This document shows positions 1-8,729 of a stretch of DNA of 64,000 nucleotides, piece by piece (positions within the stretch are counted from its first letter, which is position 1; every line of letters begins with the position of its first letter). This DNA comes from Bacillota bacterium. GTDB lineage: Bacteria; Bacillota; Clostridia; Christensenellales; SZUA-584. Under the pieces are notes generated by a model. It was given only the letters and a program-made list of their open reading frames with translations. It searched no databases and was not told the origin of the DNA. The translations under genes and the position numbers were made by a program. The stretch spans positions 1 to 64,000 of the forward strand of contig JAEYKW010000005.1 of assembly GCA_023408075.1 (NCBI GenBank), given 5' to 3'.

Positions 1-76
1 TATTATTAACCACCCTTGATATCGTCGAAACGGAAACATTAAGTTCCTTTGCGATATCCTTTAATGTTCTAACCAC
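1..76 (-). CDS. LacI-family transcriptional regulator, N-terminal fragment
   Basis: Only the first 25 codons are inside the window; the rest lies beyond the left edge. The start is a GTG at 74-76, preceded by a GGAGG ribosome site. The visible protein begins VRTLKDIAKELNVSVSTISR, the helix-turn-helix of LacI/GalR regulators, with the second recognition helix reading SVSTISRVVNN. Family knowledge: these proteins bind palindromic operators through this domain and sense a sugar or related ligand through a periplasmic-binding-protein-like domain. A LacI/cre-like palindrome lies 60 bp upstream and may be its own operator. The ligand cannot be told from this fragment. Confidence 0.85.
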   Translation of the reverse strand, partial: MVRTLKDIAKELNVSVSTISRVVNN

Positions 77-667
77 TTTTCCTCCAACAGAAATCTGATA
101 ATAATATGCAAATAAATTAACATAGTAGTGGGTTTTGAAATCGTTTGCAAAGAAATGATATCACTTTGGCTCAGTCTTGTCAACAATTCTGCCTATAAGC
201 ATATTCATCAAATGATATGGCGTGTTTGTATAATTTAGCTGCCATCTTCCTGAAGAGCAAACTTAAGGTCGCGAGGAATATATAAATTATGTAAGGTTGG
301 CGCTGCGTGTTCCACGATGCCAGACTCCCAGAAATAGATGAAGCAATTGGTCAAAATATAGATATTTTAAATATTGTTGTTCTGAGAAAAAGAATGCTGC
401 ATTTAAATTAATCACAAGCCCAAGTAATTTTTAAAAAACACCGGCGCATCATTCTCAGTTTCATGCATTCCGGCGCTTGTTTATTCTATTGACCCTAAAG
501 AATAAAGTTTGACACAAATCTTATTCTTCAATTTTCTTTATCACGGATAGTGCTTCTGAGCATATATGGATAATTTTTATGCTCAAATACAGTACAAATG
601 TATTAAGTACTCACAATCCCTGTAACTGAAAAGAGAATATCGCTTTGTATCCATCAAACTGTCTCCG
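77..667. other. Gene-poor stretch between the LacI-type gene and cbiC
   Basis: I see no convincing gene here. It holds the operator-like palindrome at 136-149 and two modest inverted repeats. Arms at 498-505/521-528 (AAGAATAA/TTATTCTT) and at 557-564/578-585 (TGAGCATA/TATGCTCA) could be weak ends for the cobalamin operon transcript. Neither has a clear T-tract on the minus strand, so the real terminator of the operon is not identified. A 34-codon open frame at 307-411 has no supported start or relatives I recognise. Confidence 0.5.
136..149. promoter_or_regulatory. LacI/CcpA-type operator-like palindrome
   Basis: TGAAATCGTTTGCA matches the catabolite-responsive element consensus TGWAARCGYTWNCW at 13 of 14 positions and has the central CG typical of LacI-family operators. 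It lies about 60 bp upstream of the LacI-type gene cut by the left edge. Autoregulation or carbon catabolite control are both possible. No binding is shown. Confidence 0.45.
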
Positions 668-1297
668 TTATCTGGTAATCATGTACATCAGCGCATTGAC
701 AATAGCAGCGGCCACGTTGCTGCCGCCCTTGCGCCCGCGCGCCACGATGCACGAAACCTGCGTTTGCATAATGAGTTCCTTGGACTGCACCACATTCACA
801 AAGCCGACGGGTGCGCCGATAACGAGCGAGGGGCAGACACGGCCCTCGCCGATCAGCTCATAGAGCCTTATCAGCGCGGTAGGCGCGTTGCCGATGGCGA
901 ATATCAGCGGATTGTCCAACGCCGCCGCTTTGTTTATAGACGCAACCGCCCGCGTGGTACCGTCTGCTTTAGCCACTGCAGCCACATCGTCGTCCGCCAT
1001 GAAGCACAACGCCTCACACCCCAGCTTTATCAGTGCAGTTTTGTTGATACCGGCCAACGCCATGTTGGTATCTGTGATGATACGCGCGCCGTTTTTCAGC
1101 GCGTTCAGCGCAATGGAAATGACACCGGGGGAGAAAAAGAGTGCATCCGCATACTCAAAATCCGCCGTGGTGTGGATTGCGCGCAAGATGACGGGTGCCA
1201 ACTCCGGTTCGAGCGGTGTTGCAAGCTCACTTCGAATGATTTCAAAGCTTCGCTTTTCAATGTCCTCCGGTTTTACTGTTTCCAGCTCGATCTTCAT
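668..1297 (-). CDS. cbiC: Cobalt-precorrin-8 methylmutase CbiC
   Basis: Moves the methyl group from C11 to C12 of cobalt-precorrin-8 to give cobyrinic acid, the last ring step before amidation. The 209-residue length is normal for CbiC/CobH. The signature IHTTADFEYA at residues 41-50 contains His42, matching the catalytic histidine of the family, and the segment FSPGVISIALNALKNGARIITDTNMALAGI is split here only by its conserved glycines and the DTNM motif. It is the last gene of the twelve-gene minus-strand operon, and its ATG overlaps the end of cobQ by four bases. A GGAGG-like site precedes the start. Confidence 0.95.
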   Translation of the reverse strand: MKIELETVKPEDIEKRSFEIIRSELATPLEPELAPVILRAIHTTADFEYADALFFSPGVISIALNALKNGARIITDTNMALAGINKTALIKLGCEALCFMADDDVAAVAKADGTTRAVASINKAAALDNPLIFAIGNAPTALIRLYELIGEGRVCPSLVIGAPVGFVNVVQSKELIMQTQVSCIVARGRKGGSNVAAAIVNALMYMITR

Positions 1298-2784
1298 AGG
1301 CCCGCCTCCAGTATCCGATAGATCAATTCCATATCCAGATGCGTCCGCACCCCCTCTGCGAGACGATCGTATTGGGCTTCCTTGTATGCTTTGAGATCGA
1401 GCGCCTTAGCTTGAAGCGCAACACCCTTCATTTCGCACAGCGAAGACAATGCCGCCTCGCGGCACTCCACCGTGTCGAAAAAGCCATGCAAATAGCAGCC
1501 GTAGATGTTCCCGCTTTGGCAGCCATCCATCTGGCCATTTTCCAGACGGATGAACGGCTGCGCGTCAGGAGCCAGCGTTGTGCGCCCCATGTGAATCTCG
1601 TAGCCCTCCAGCGCCGCACCGGCAAGCGGTGATAAAGCGCCATCCGCCACGAGCACCTGCCCGGTTATGCGTGCCCGGTGCTTCTCGCTGGCAAATTCGG
1701 TTTCCACTGGCAGCAGCCCCATGCCGCCGATCTCACCGCCGCCTTCCGCGCCCTCCGTATCCGAAATGCTTCGTCCCAGCATCTGATAACCGCCACATAT
1801 CCCGAAAACGACGGTGTTTCGCGAGGCCAACTGCTTGATTGCCGCTTCCAGCCCGCTTTGCCGAAGCCATCGGAGGTCGGAGATGGTGCTCTTGGTGCCG
1901 GGGATGATCACCATATCCGGCGTACCCAGATCGGACACGCGGCGGATATAGCGTACACCCACGCCGGGCGTGGCCTCCAGCGCTGCGAAATCGGTGAAGT
2001 TAGAGATACGGGGTAAGCGAACAACCGCGATATCGAGTACTGCGTTGTGGTATCGGCGCACCAGCCGTTCGGTCAGGCCGTCCTCGTCGTCGATGTCTAC
2101 GTCGAGCATTGGCAGCACGCCTGCCACAGGCTTTCGCGTCATATTTTCAAGGATGAAAAGCCCCGGTTTCAGCAGCTCCGCATCACCGCGAAATTTATTG
2201 ATCACGGTTGCTTTTACCATATCCTTTTCCTGTTGATCAAGTAAAGCGAACGTACCGACGAGCTGAGCGAACACACCGCCCCGGTCAATGTCGCCCACGA
2301 GCAGCACGGGGGCCCTGACCAGCTTTGCCATACCCATGTTGACAATGTCGTTTTGCTTAAGATTAACTTCCGCCGGACTGCCCGCGCCCTCGATGACGAT
2401 AACGTCGTATTCCGCTGCGAGCGATTCATAGGCGCGCATGATCTCGGGAACCAGCGTCTTCTTCATGGCGAAGTATTCCGCAGCGCTCATGTTGCCGCGC
2501 ACCTCACCGTTTACGATCACCTGGGAGCCGACGTTGGTGACGGGCTTTAGGAGAATGGGGTTCATGCGCACGCTGGGCTCAATGCCGCACGCCTCCGCCT
2601 GCACCGCCTGCGCGCGGCCCATCTCCAGCCCCTCGCATGTGATGCACGAGTTGAGCGCCATGTTCTGGCTCTTGAACGGCGCGACGCGGTAGCCGTCCTG
2701 CCGGAACACGCGGCAGAGACCCGCGCACAGCAGGCTTTTGCCCGCGTTGCTCATCGTTCCCTGTATCATGATGGCTTTAGCCAT
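1294..2784 (-). CDS. cobQ: Cobyric acid synthase CobQ/CbiP
   Basis: Glutamine- and ATP-dependent amidation of side chains b, d, e and g of adenosylcobyrinic a,c-diamide, giving adenosylcobyric acid. The 496-residue protein has the usual order: an N-terminal DTBS-like ATPase with the nucleotide loop GTMSNAGKS (residues 9-17) and FKSQNMALNS, then a C-terminal class I glutamine amidotransferase. That domain shows the nucleophile motif FGICGGYQMLG near residue 330 and the catalytic histidine in GCYLHGFFD near residue 430. The start overlaps cobD by eight bases, implying coupled translation. Its place before cbiC in the operon does not follow pathway order. Confidence 0.96.
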   Translation of the reverse strand: MAKAIMIQGTMSNAGKSLLCAGLCRVFRQDGYRVAPFKSQNMALNSCITCEGLEMGRAQAVQAEACGIEPSVRMNPILLKPVTNVGSQVIVNGEVRGNMSAAEYFAMKKTLVPEIMRAYESLAAEYDVIVIEGAGSPAEVNLKQNDIVNMGMAKLVRAPVLLVGDIDRGGVFAQLVGTFALLDQQEKDMVKATVINKFRGDAELLKPGLFILENMTRKPVAGVLPMLDVDIDDEDGLTERLVRRYHNAVLDIAVVRLPRISNFTDFAALEATPGVGVRYIRRVSDLGTPDMVIIPGTKSTISDLRWLRQSGLEAAIKQLASRNTVVFGICGGYQMLGRSISDTEGAEGGGEIGGMGLLPVETEFASEKHRARITGQVLVADGALSPLAGAALEGYEIHMGRTTLAPDAQPFIRLENGQMDGCQSGNIYGCYLHGFFDTVECREAALSSLCEMKGVALQAKALDLKAYKEAQYDRLAEGVRTHLDMELIYRILEAGL

Positions 2785-3814
2785 GCAGCACCTCCGATAT
2801 CACGCGCAGCAGCACCTCGTTTTTGCTCCGCATCTTTAGGCCGATGCGCATATACCGCTCACTCAACCCCGAGAAATTCGAGCAGTCCCGCACCAGTATG
2901 CCGCGCTTCAGCAAAGGCGCGTACAGCGGCGTATGACTTTTTATCAGCAGGAAGTTCGCGTCAGAAGGCAGCACGTCCAAACCCATGGCTGTGAGCGCTT
3001 GCGCCGTATACGTGCGTTCCTCCCGTACCAGCCGGCGGGTCTGTTCCGCCCAACTATGTTCCCCGAGCGCCGCCAGCCCGGCCGTCTGCGCCGGAACCGA
3101 TACGCTCCACGTCTGGCCGAAGCGCCCAATATCGGCCAGCAGCGCGGTATCTGCGCCCAGCATATACCCGAGCCGCAGACCCGCAAGGCCATAGAGCTTG
3201 GTAAAGGCGCGCAGTATCAGCAAGTGCGGATACGCTGCCATCAAGGGTACCATCGACTCCCCGTCCGTAAAATCGAGGAAGCATTCATCCAGTATCAGAC
3301 GGATGCCCTGCGCTTCGCACTTGTCCAGGATACGGCGCAGCAGCATGGGATCGATCAGCCGCCCAGTGGGATTATTGGGGTTACACAGGAACAGCATATC
3401 CACATCCGGCGTCAGCGCGTCCAGTATGCGCTCTGTCAGCGGGAAGCCGTCGTATTCCTCCAAACGGAATTCTCTGATTTCGCTGCCAAACAGTGCCGCC
3501 GCGCGTTCATATTCCGAGAATGTTGGTGCGGGTATCAACACGTGCCGGGGCCTGAGGCTGGCACATATGCGAAAGATCAGGTCTGCCGCGCCGCTGCCGC
3601 ACAGCACACAGCCCGGCTCCACGCCGTGAAGAGCCACCAGCGCGGCGGTCAGCTTCCGGCAATGCGGGTCGGGATAGCGCTCGTAATCGGATACGCAAGC
3701 GGCCAGCGCGCGTTTTACCCTCTCGGGCATGCCCAGCGGGTGGATGTTGACCGAGAAATCCAACATCACGTCCGTGCTGCCGTAGATATCGCCGCCGTGG
3801 TCATAGCGCTGCAT
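2777..3814 (-). CDS. cobD: Threonine-phosphate decarboxylase CobD-like PLP enzyme
   Basis: Pyridoxal-phosphate enzyme expected to decarboxylate L-threonine 3-phosphate to (R)-1-aminopropan-2-yl phosphate, the linker attached by CbiB. It has the fold type I layout of the histidinol-phosphate aminotransferase family: HGGDIYG near the N-terminus, CNPNNPTG at 144-151, DECFLDF at 176-182, and the probable PLP lysine K206 in RAFTKLYGLAGLRLGY. At 345 residues it lacks the C-terminal zinc-binding extension seen in longer Salmonella-type CobD forms. It sits between cbiB and cobQ with overlaps on both sides, so CobD is a better assignment than HisC. Confidence 0.9.
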   Translation of the reverse strand: MQRYDHGGDIYGSTDVMLDFSVNIHPLGMPERVKRALAACVSDYERYPDPHCRKLTAALVALHGVEPGCVLCGSGAADLIFRICASLRPRHVLIPAPTFSEYERAAALFGSEIREFRLEEYDGFPLTERILDALTPDVDMLFLCNPNNPTGRLIDPMLLRRILDKCEAQGIRLILDECFLDFTDGESMVPLMAAYPHLLILRAFTKLYGLAGLRLGYMLGADTALLADIGRFGQTWSVSVPAQTAGLAALGEHSWAEQTRRLVREERTYTAQALTAMGLDVLPSDANFLLIKSHTPLYAPLLKRGILVRDCSNFSGLSERYMRIGLKMRSKNEVLLRVISEVLHG

Positions 3815-4760
3815 AGATGCACCCCCTGAATATCAGCGCCAGCGCCATCAGCAGCGCTGCCGTGGCGTACAGCAGCCGGTGCGCGCGCCGTATATCCATT
3901 GGCTCTATGGGGCGCGTATCGTCGCCGATATACGGTTTCCTTTGCAATTTGCCGAAATAAACCGTGTCGCCCGCGAGGCGTATGCCCAACGCCCCTGCCA
4001 TCACCGCCTCGGTTTGGGCGGAGTTGGGGCTGGTATGGTTGCGGCAGTCGCGCCTCCAGGTACGGTACGCGCTTCTGGCCCTCAGCCCGGTCAGCCAGGC
4101 GGCGGCGATCATGACGAGCGCGCACAGCCGCGCGGGAATGTAGTTGACCGCGTCGTCCAGCCGCGCCGCGAATCGGCCGAAGTCCAGATACCGTTCATTC
4201 TTGTAGCCGATCATCGAATCCATCGTGTTCACCGCCTTGCAGAAGCAGCCCAGCGCCGCACCACCCAGCATCATATAAAGCAGCGGTGCAGCCACACCGT
4301 CAGAAGCGTTCTCGGCGACGGTCTCCACCGCGGCCCGTGTGACGCCCGCTTCATCAAGCTGCGCCGTATCGCGCCCGACGATCATCGATACCGCCTTGCG
4401 TGCGCCCATGATGTCCCCTGCGGTGAGCGCATCGCGCACCGCGCGGCTCTCATCGCGTAGGCTTTTCACCGCGAGCAACTGCCAGCACAGCAGCGTCTCC
4501 AGCGCTAAATATGCCCACGGCGATAACTGCCACGCCCCCCAGAGTGCCGCAGCGGGGAGAACGGTACAGACCAGCAGTGTGCAAACCGTCAGCAGCACAC
4601 CGCCCAAATGTCTGTTCCGCATTGGATAGAACCGCTTTTCCAGCGCCGAAATCAGGCTGCCAAAGCCGCGCACGAGGTGCGGCCAGCCGCGCGGATCACC
4701 GACGATAAGATCGAGAAGAAAACCCGCAACCAGCGCCGCCGTGCTAAAGGCGATAAACAT
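3801..4760 (-). CDS. cbiB: Adenosylcobinamide-phosphate synthase CbiB
   Basis: Membrane enzyme that joins adenosylcobyric acid to aminopropanol phosphate. I place the start at the ATG at 4758-4760, giving 319 residues beginning MFIAFSTAALVAGFLLDLIVGDP, the usual CbiB N-terminus with its LIVGDPRGWPHLVR motif. A longer upstream frame would add about 39 residues read from inside cbiA and is unlikely. Several hydrophobic segments and the motifs SMIVGRDTAQLDE and ENASDGVAAPLLYMMLGG fit the family. The start lies 17 bases inside cbiA, the largest overlap in the operon. Confidence 0.94.
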   Translation of the reverse strand: MFIAFSTAALVAGFLLDLIVGDPRGWPHLVRGFGSLISALEKRFYPMRNRHLGGVLLTVCTLLVCTVLPAAALWGAWQLSPWAYLALETLLCWQLLAVKSLRDESRAVRDALTAGDIMGARKAVSMIVGRDTAQLDEAGVTRAAVETVAENASDGVAAPLLYMMLGGAALGCFCKAVNTMDSMIGYKNERYLDFGRFAARLDDAVNYIPARLCALVMIAAAWLTGLRARSAYRTWRRDCRNHTSPNSAQTEAVMAGALGIRLAGDTVYFGKLQRKPYIGDDTRPIEPMDIRRAHRLLYATAALLMALALIFRGCIYAAL

Positions 4761-6075
4761 AAGCTGCCGCCTTTTTGACAAACGCTTCCGCGAAGGCCGG
4801 GTTGGCCGGGAAATACAAGTGCGGGAACCCCGCGCACAGGCTATCCGTCGAATGGACGCCAGCGTATTCCATGCCATCTCGGGCCTTTTTCGCGATAAAG
4901 CCGCTGCCGTTATCGTCGCTGTCGTAATAATGGAACTCGTGCGCGCGGATGAACTCGCCCTTGCGGCACAGCAGATTGTCTGCCGCCGCCGTCAGCGTCA
5001 CGTAACCGAAACGCTGGAGTCTGTCCGTCCGGAACGCCCGCGCGGGGATGACGCCCGCCATGGGGCAGCCATCCAGTGTATCGTGCAGGAACATGAAACC
5101 GCCGCATTCGGCCACGGTGGGGAGGCCGCCGGATACCGCCTCGCAAATTGCGCTGCGTATGGCAGTGTTGGCGGACAGCGTTTCAAGGTGCAGCTCGGGA
5201 TATCCGCCGGGCAGATACAGCCCGCCGATATCCTCGGGCAGAGCATTGTTCCTTAGCGGGCTGAAAAAGACGAGCTCCGCACCCAGCCATTCCAGCAGTT
5301 CCAGATTCTCCTGATAAAGAAAACAGAATGCCGCGTCCCGCGCCACCGCGATGCGGACAATGTTGTTTTGCACATGCTGGATAGGAACCGACGCGTTCAG
5401 AGGGGGGGCAGAACGGGCCAGCGCCAGCAGTGCCGCCATATCGATATGCTGCTCAGCGAGCTCTCCGAGTCGGGTGAGCTTCTCGCGGATGTCAGCGATC
5501 TCGCCCGCGGTAACCAGCCCCAGATGGCGGCTGCCGACGGATAGCTCCGGCTGGCGGGGCAGAAAGCCCAGTGCCGGAACGCCCGTAATCCCGGCGATAC
5601 GGCGATAGTCGTCATACAGCGCGGGCGATATGCCGTTGAATATGACGCCGCAAATACCGCTGTTGGGTCGGAAGTTGCGAAAACCGTGCAGCACCGCGCC
5701 CGCTGAAGCGTGCATGCCCTTGGCATCCACCACCAGCACCACCGGCGTGCCGGTGCCGCGTGCCACGTCGTACGTACTCGCACGTCCTTCCGGGCCGATG
5801 CCGTCGTAATAGCCCATCACACCTTCGATCACGCAGATGTCGCCCAAATGAGCAGCTAACTGGCTGCGCAACATCGCATTGTCACAGAAGAATGCGTCGA
5901 GGTTGTGTGCGCGCACGCCCGTAATCTCGCGGTGAAACATGGGGTCGATGTAATCGGGGCCGCATTTGAACGCCGACACCTCCAAGCCGCGTGCCTTCAG
6001 CGCCGCCAGCAGCGCGCAGGTGACGGTGGTCTTGCCGCAGCCGGAATGGGTGCCCGCAATCAGTAGCCTGCTCAT
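4744..6075 (-). CDS. cbiA: Cobyrinic acid a,c-diamide synthase CbiA
   Basis: ATP- and glutamine-dependent amidation of side chains a and c of cobyrinic acid. The 443 residues show the N-terminal nucleotide loop GTHSGCGKTT (8-17), the FKCGPDYIDPMFH substrate region, and a C-terminal glutamine amidotransferase with GLYLPGGYPELH and the nucleophile cysteine in TVAECGGFMFLHD near residue 327. This domain order is standard for CbiA/CobB. The gene starts four bases inside cbiET with a purine-rich ribosome site. In the anaerobic route the enzyme acts on the cobalt-containing substrate. Confidence 0.96.
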   Translation of the reverse strand: MSRLLIAGTHSGCGKTTVTCALLAALKARGLEVSAFKCGPDYIDPMFHREITGVRAHNLDAFFCDNAMLRSQLAAHLGDICVIEGVMGYYDGIGPEGRASTYDVARGTGTPVVLVVDAKGMHASAGAVLHGFRNFRPNSGICGVIFNGISPALYDDYRRIAGITGVPALGFLPRQPELSVGSRHLGLVTAGEIADIREKLTRLGELAEQHIDMAALLALARSAPPLNASVPIQHVQNNIVRIAVARDAAFCFLYQENLELLEWLGAELVFFSPLRNNALPEDIGGLYLPGGYPELHLETLSANTAIRSAICEAVSGGLPTVAECGGFMFLHDTLDGCPMAGVIPARAFRTDRLQRFGYVTLTAAADNLLCRKGEFIRAHEFHYYDSDDNGSGFIAKKARDGMEYAGVHSTDSLCAGFPHLYFPANPAFAEAFVKKAAAYVYRL

Positions 6076-7256
6076 TTTCCGCCTCCGCTGACGATGAACA
6101 CGGGATTCTGCGCCGTCATCATGTGCAGAGCACCCATGGCCTTGGCATGAGCGCAGCTGATCTGCACGATCTCCGGCACAAGGCCGTGCTCTCGGAACGC
6201 GTCCAAGGCTGCGGCCACGCTCTCCAACGCCACCGCGTTGGTCACGATGCGGATATCCGGGTTGTTGCGAAGCAGTGCCGATACGATATCGCGCATGCGT
6301 CCGCCGCTGCCGCCGAGGAAAGCGGCATTAAGCTTTGGCAGGCCTGCCAGCACGTCCGGCGCATCGCCCAATATTGGGAAGACGTTGCCAATGTGGAATG
6401 CTTTGCAGTTCTGCCGAGTCAGCTCAAGGGCATCTTCTTCCCGGTCGATAGCGAACACACAGCCCTCGTAAGCGGCCAATGCCATCTCCACGGTGACAGA
6501 TCCGGTGCCCGCACCGATATCGCAGCAGATGTCAGTTGGCTTAAGTGACAGCCGGGAGAGCGTGACGGCACGCACCTCCGATTTGGTCATCGGCACATCG
6601 CCGCGCACAAATTCGTCATCCGGTATGCCGCAGCGTATGCGGGCATCGAAGGCGGGGTTTTCCACCAACAGAACGGAAAGAGTACCGATCTTGGTGTTCG
6701 CCAGCTCCGACACGTGCAGAGATAGAATACGCTCGCCCGGCAGGCCAAGGTTTTCGCCCACGTGCGCGGCAAGATCGCCAAAGCCCGTCTCAGCCAACCG
6801 GGCCGCCAGTGCGTCTGCATTACCGCCCGTCAGCACGAAGGTCAGACGGTTGCGGCGGACAGCATCTGTCACGTTTGCGTCACGCCCATGACAGCTTAAT
6901 AGCTTGACATCCTGCCAGGGCTGTTTGATGCGCGCAAAGAAATAGCTGAGCGAGGATACGCCCGGAATGATCGTCACATTATAATCGGCAAGCATCGCTG
7001 TCAGGCCCTCCGCTGCGCTGTAAAAGCCGGTATCGCCCGATACCAGCACCGCGAAACGCGCATGTCCGCAGGCGGATATTGTGTCTGCCACGCGATTCGG
7101 CGCATATTCCGCATAGACCATTTTTTGCAGTGCCGCGAAAGCATCCAGCATCCGCTGTGCGCCGACCAGCACATCCGCGCATTGAATAGCCCTCAGTCCG
7201 TCCTGTGTGACGGTATCGATACTCATTCCAATGCCCACGATGGTGACGTGTTTCAT
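6072..7256 (-). CDS. cbiET: Fused CbiE-CbiT, cobalt-precorrin-6B C5/C15-methyltransferase
   Basis: Bifunctional enzyme that methylates C5 and C15 and removes the acetate side chain at C12, giving cobalt-precorrin-8. Residues 1 to about 200 are the CbiE tetrapyrrole methyltransferase domain (VGIGMSIDTVTQDGLRAI, VLVSGDTGFYSAAEGL, IIPGVSSLSYFFARI). Residues about 210 to 394 are the CbiT Rossmann methyltransferase with the SAM motif DICCDIGAGTGSVTVEMAL and GGSGGRM. Salmonella has these as two genes; the fused form is like CobL of aerobic organisms. Four-base overlaps link it to cbiJ and cbiA. Confidence 0.96.
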   Translation of the reverse strand: MKHVTIVGIGMSIDTVTQDGLRAIQCADVLVGAQRMLDAFAALQKMVYAEYAPNRVADTISACGHARFAVLVSGDTGFYSAAEGLTAMLADYNVTIIPGVSSLSYFFARIKQPWQDVKLLSCHGRDANVTDAVRRNRLTFVLTGGNADALAARLAETGFGDLAAHVGENLGLPGERILSLHVSELANTKIGTLSVLLVENPAFDARIRCGIPDDEFVRGDVPMTKSEVRAVTLSRLSLKPTDICCDIGAGTGSVTVEMALAAYEGCVFAIDREEDALELTRQNCKAFHIGNVFPILGDAPDVLAGLPKLNAAFLGGSGGRMRDIVSALLRNNPDIRIVTNAVALESVAAALDAFREHGLVPEIVQISCAHAKAMGALHMMTAQNPVFIVSGGGK

Positions 7257-8005
7257 AGCGTTCCCTCCTCGATGCGTTGCATGAGTTCACCCAGCTTAAG
7301 TCCGTCTTCAATGCAGGGCCGCGCCAGCACCGCTACGGTCATGCCGCATTTGCGGGCCGCGGTGAGCTTTTCGGGGAAGCCTCCCGCCACACCCGATTCC
7401 TTGGTGAGCAGGATCGACGCACCCGTGGCACGGAACATTGCCGCATTAAGCTCCTGCGAAAACGGCCCCTGCATGCAGATGATATGACTGGCCGGAAAGC
7501 CCGCGTTGAGACAGGCCGAAAGCCCGTCGGGCAAAGGCAGTATGCGCAGCCAGACGCGCTCCCTGTAATCCATGACCGCAGTCAGCTGTGCCGCCTCCTT
7601 AGCTCCCAGAGAGGAAAATACGGTGCCATTGGTGTGGTTCAACCATATGGTCAGCGCCTCCATATCCGCGAATTCGATGCAGTCCGTGTCCCCGGCGGAT
7701 TCGCGCAGCACACGGATATATCGCACGCCGGTCTTTTCGCATGCCACCCGGATGTTCTGCCCGGCCTCGGCGGCATAAGGGTGCGTGGCGTCAATCACGC
7801 AGCACGGCGCTTCCGCGCGGATCAGCATAATCATACCGGCCTGATCCAGACGACCCGAACGCACCGCCGCAGAATCGCCTGTGTCCAGCAGCGACTCACC
7901 GTATTCCGTGGCCACGCAAACCAACGCGGGAATGTTCTTTTTACGCAGAAGCACCGCCAACTCGCGTCCCTCCGTGGTGCCGCCGAACAGGATCACATCA
8001 GCCAA
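7253..8005 (-). CDS. cbiJ: Cobalt-precorrin-6A reductase CbiJ/CobK
   Basis: NAD(P)H-dependent reduction of cobalt-precorrin-6A to 6B. The 250-residue protein begins with the nucleotide-binding motif VILFGGTTEGRELAVLL and contains the family hallmarks VIDATHPYAAEAGQNIRVAC and LLTKESGVAGGFPEKLTAA. The length is typical. Its start lies eight bases within cbiH and its stop overlaps the start of cbiET by four. Confidence 0.95.
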   Translation of the reverse strand: MADVILFGGTTEGRELAVLLRKKNIPALVCVATEYGESLLDTGDSAAVRSGRLDQAGMIMLIRAEAPCCVIDATHPYAAEAGQNIRVACEKTGVRYIRVLRESAGDTDCIEFADMEALTIWLNHTNGTVFSSLGAKEAAQLTAVMDYRERVWLRILPLPDGLSACLNAGFPASHIICMQGPFSQELNAAMFRATGASILLTKESGVAGGFPEKLTAARKCGMTVAVLARPCIEDGLKLGELMQRIEEGTL

Positions 8006-8729
8006 TAGGGTACCCCCTGGGCGTGACCATTTTGTCCATAATCTCCTTTGTTTCCGTGTTGCCGATGAACACGGTAGTAAACATATCTACCTGCGCATCA
8101 CGCAGAGCTTCCAGCGTCATAAGCTCCTTGTGTTCGCCGTCGCGCCCGATGTTGGTCACCAGCCCGCACAGGGTCGTTTTGGCTTTGTGCCTCAGCAGTA
8201 TCTCGCAAGCACGAGCCAAATGATTCGAACGCTTTTGACTTGACGGATTATACAGCGCGATGCAAAAGTCCGCGGCAGCGGCGCAATCCAGCCTCTTCTC
8301 AATTTGTTCCCATGGCGTTAGCAGATCGGACAGGCTGATAACGGCAAAATCGTGCGAGAGCGGCGCGCCCAGCACCGCCGCGCCCGAAAGGGCCGCAGTC
8401 ACGCCCGGTACCACCACGATCTCCACCTGCGGATAAAGGGCGGAGAGTTCCAGCACCAGACTCGCCATGCCGTATACGCCTGCGTCGCCGCTACACACCA
8501 TTGCGACCGTTTCGCCCGATGCCGCCATGCCCAGCGCCGTCCGGCAGCGCTCTTCCTCGCGCATCATGGGCGTGTCGTGCGTCCGTTTGCCCGGGCAAAA
8601 CGGACGAAGCAATTCCACATACTTTGAATAGCCGACAATGACATCGGATTGGTCAATCGCACTGCGGCAGGCAGCGGTCATGTGTTCCTCACCGCCGGGG
8701 CCGAAGCCCACGACAAAGAGCCTGTTCAT
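7998..8729 (-). CDS. cbiH: Cobalt-factor III / precorrin-3B C17-methyltransferase CbiH
   Basis: SAM-dependent C17 methylation with ring contraction. The 243-residue single-domain protein shows the tetrapyrrole methylase features: FVVGFGPGGEEHMTAACRSA at residues 5-24, VCSGDAGVYGMASL in the middle, and VVPGVTAALSGAAVLGAPLSHDF. No extra iron-sulfur or CobZ-like domain is present, which fits the anaerobic CbiH rather than the oxygen-dependent route. It overlaps cbiG by four bases upstream. Confidence 0.95.
   Translation of the reverse strand: MNRLFVVGFGPGGEEHMTAACRSAIDQSDVIVGYSKYVELLRPFCPGKRTHDTPMMREEERCRTALGMAASGETVAMVCSGDAGVYGMASLVLELSALYPQVEIVVVPGVTAALSGAAVLGAPLSHDFAVISLSDLLTPWEQIEKRLDCAAAADFCIALYNPSSQKRSNHLARACEILLRHKAKTTLCGLVTNIGRDGEHKELMTLEALRDAQVDMFTTVFIGNTETKEIMDKMVTPRGYPIG

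Noticed and set aside
307..411. A 34-codon GTG-started open frame before cbiC, possibly a gene remnant
   Set aside because: No good ribosome site, short, and no family recognised; likely chance or an unrecognisable decay product.
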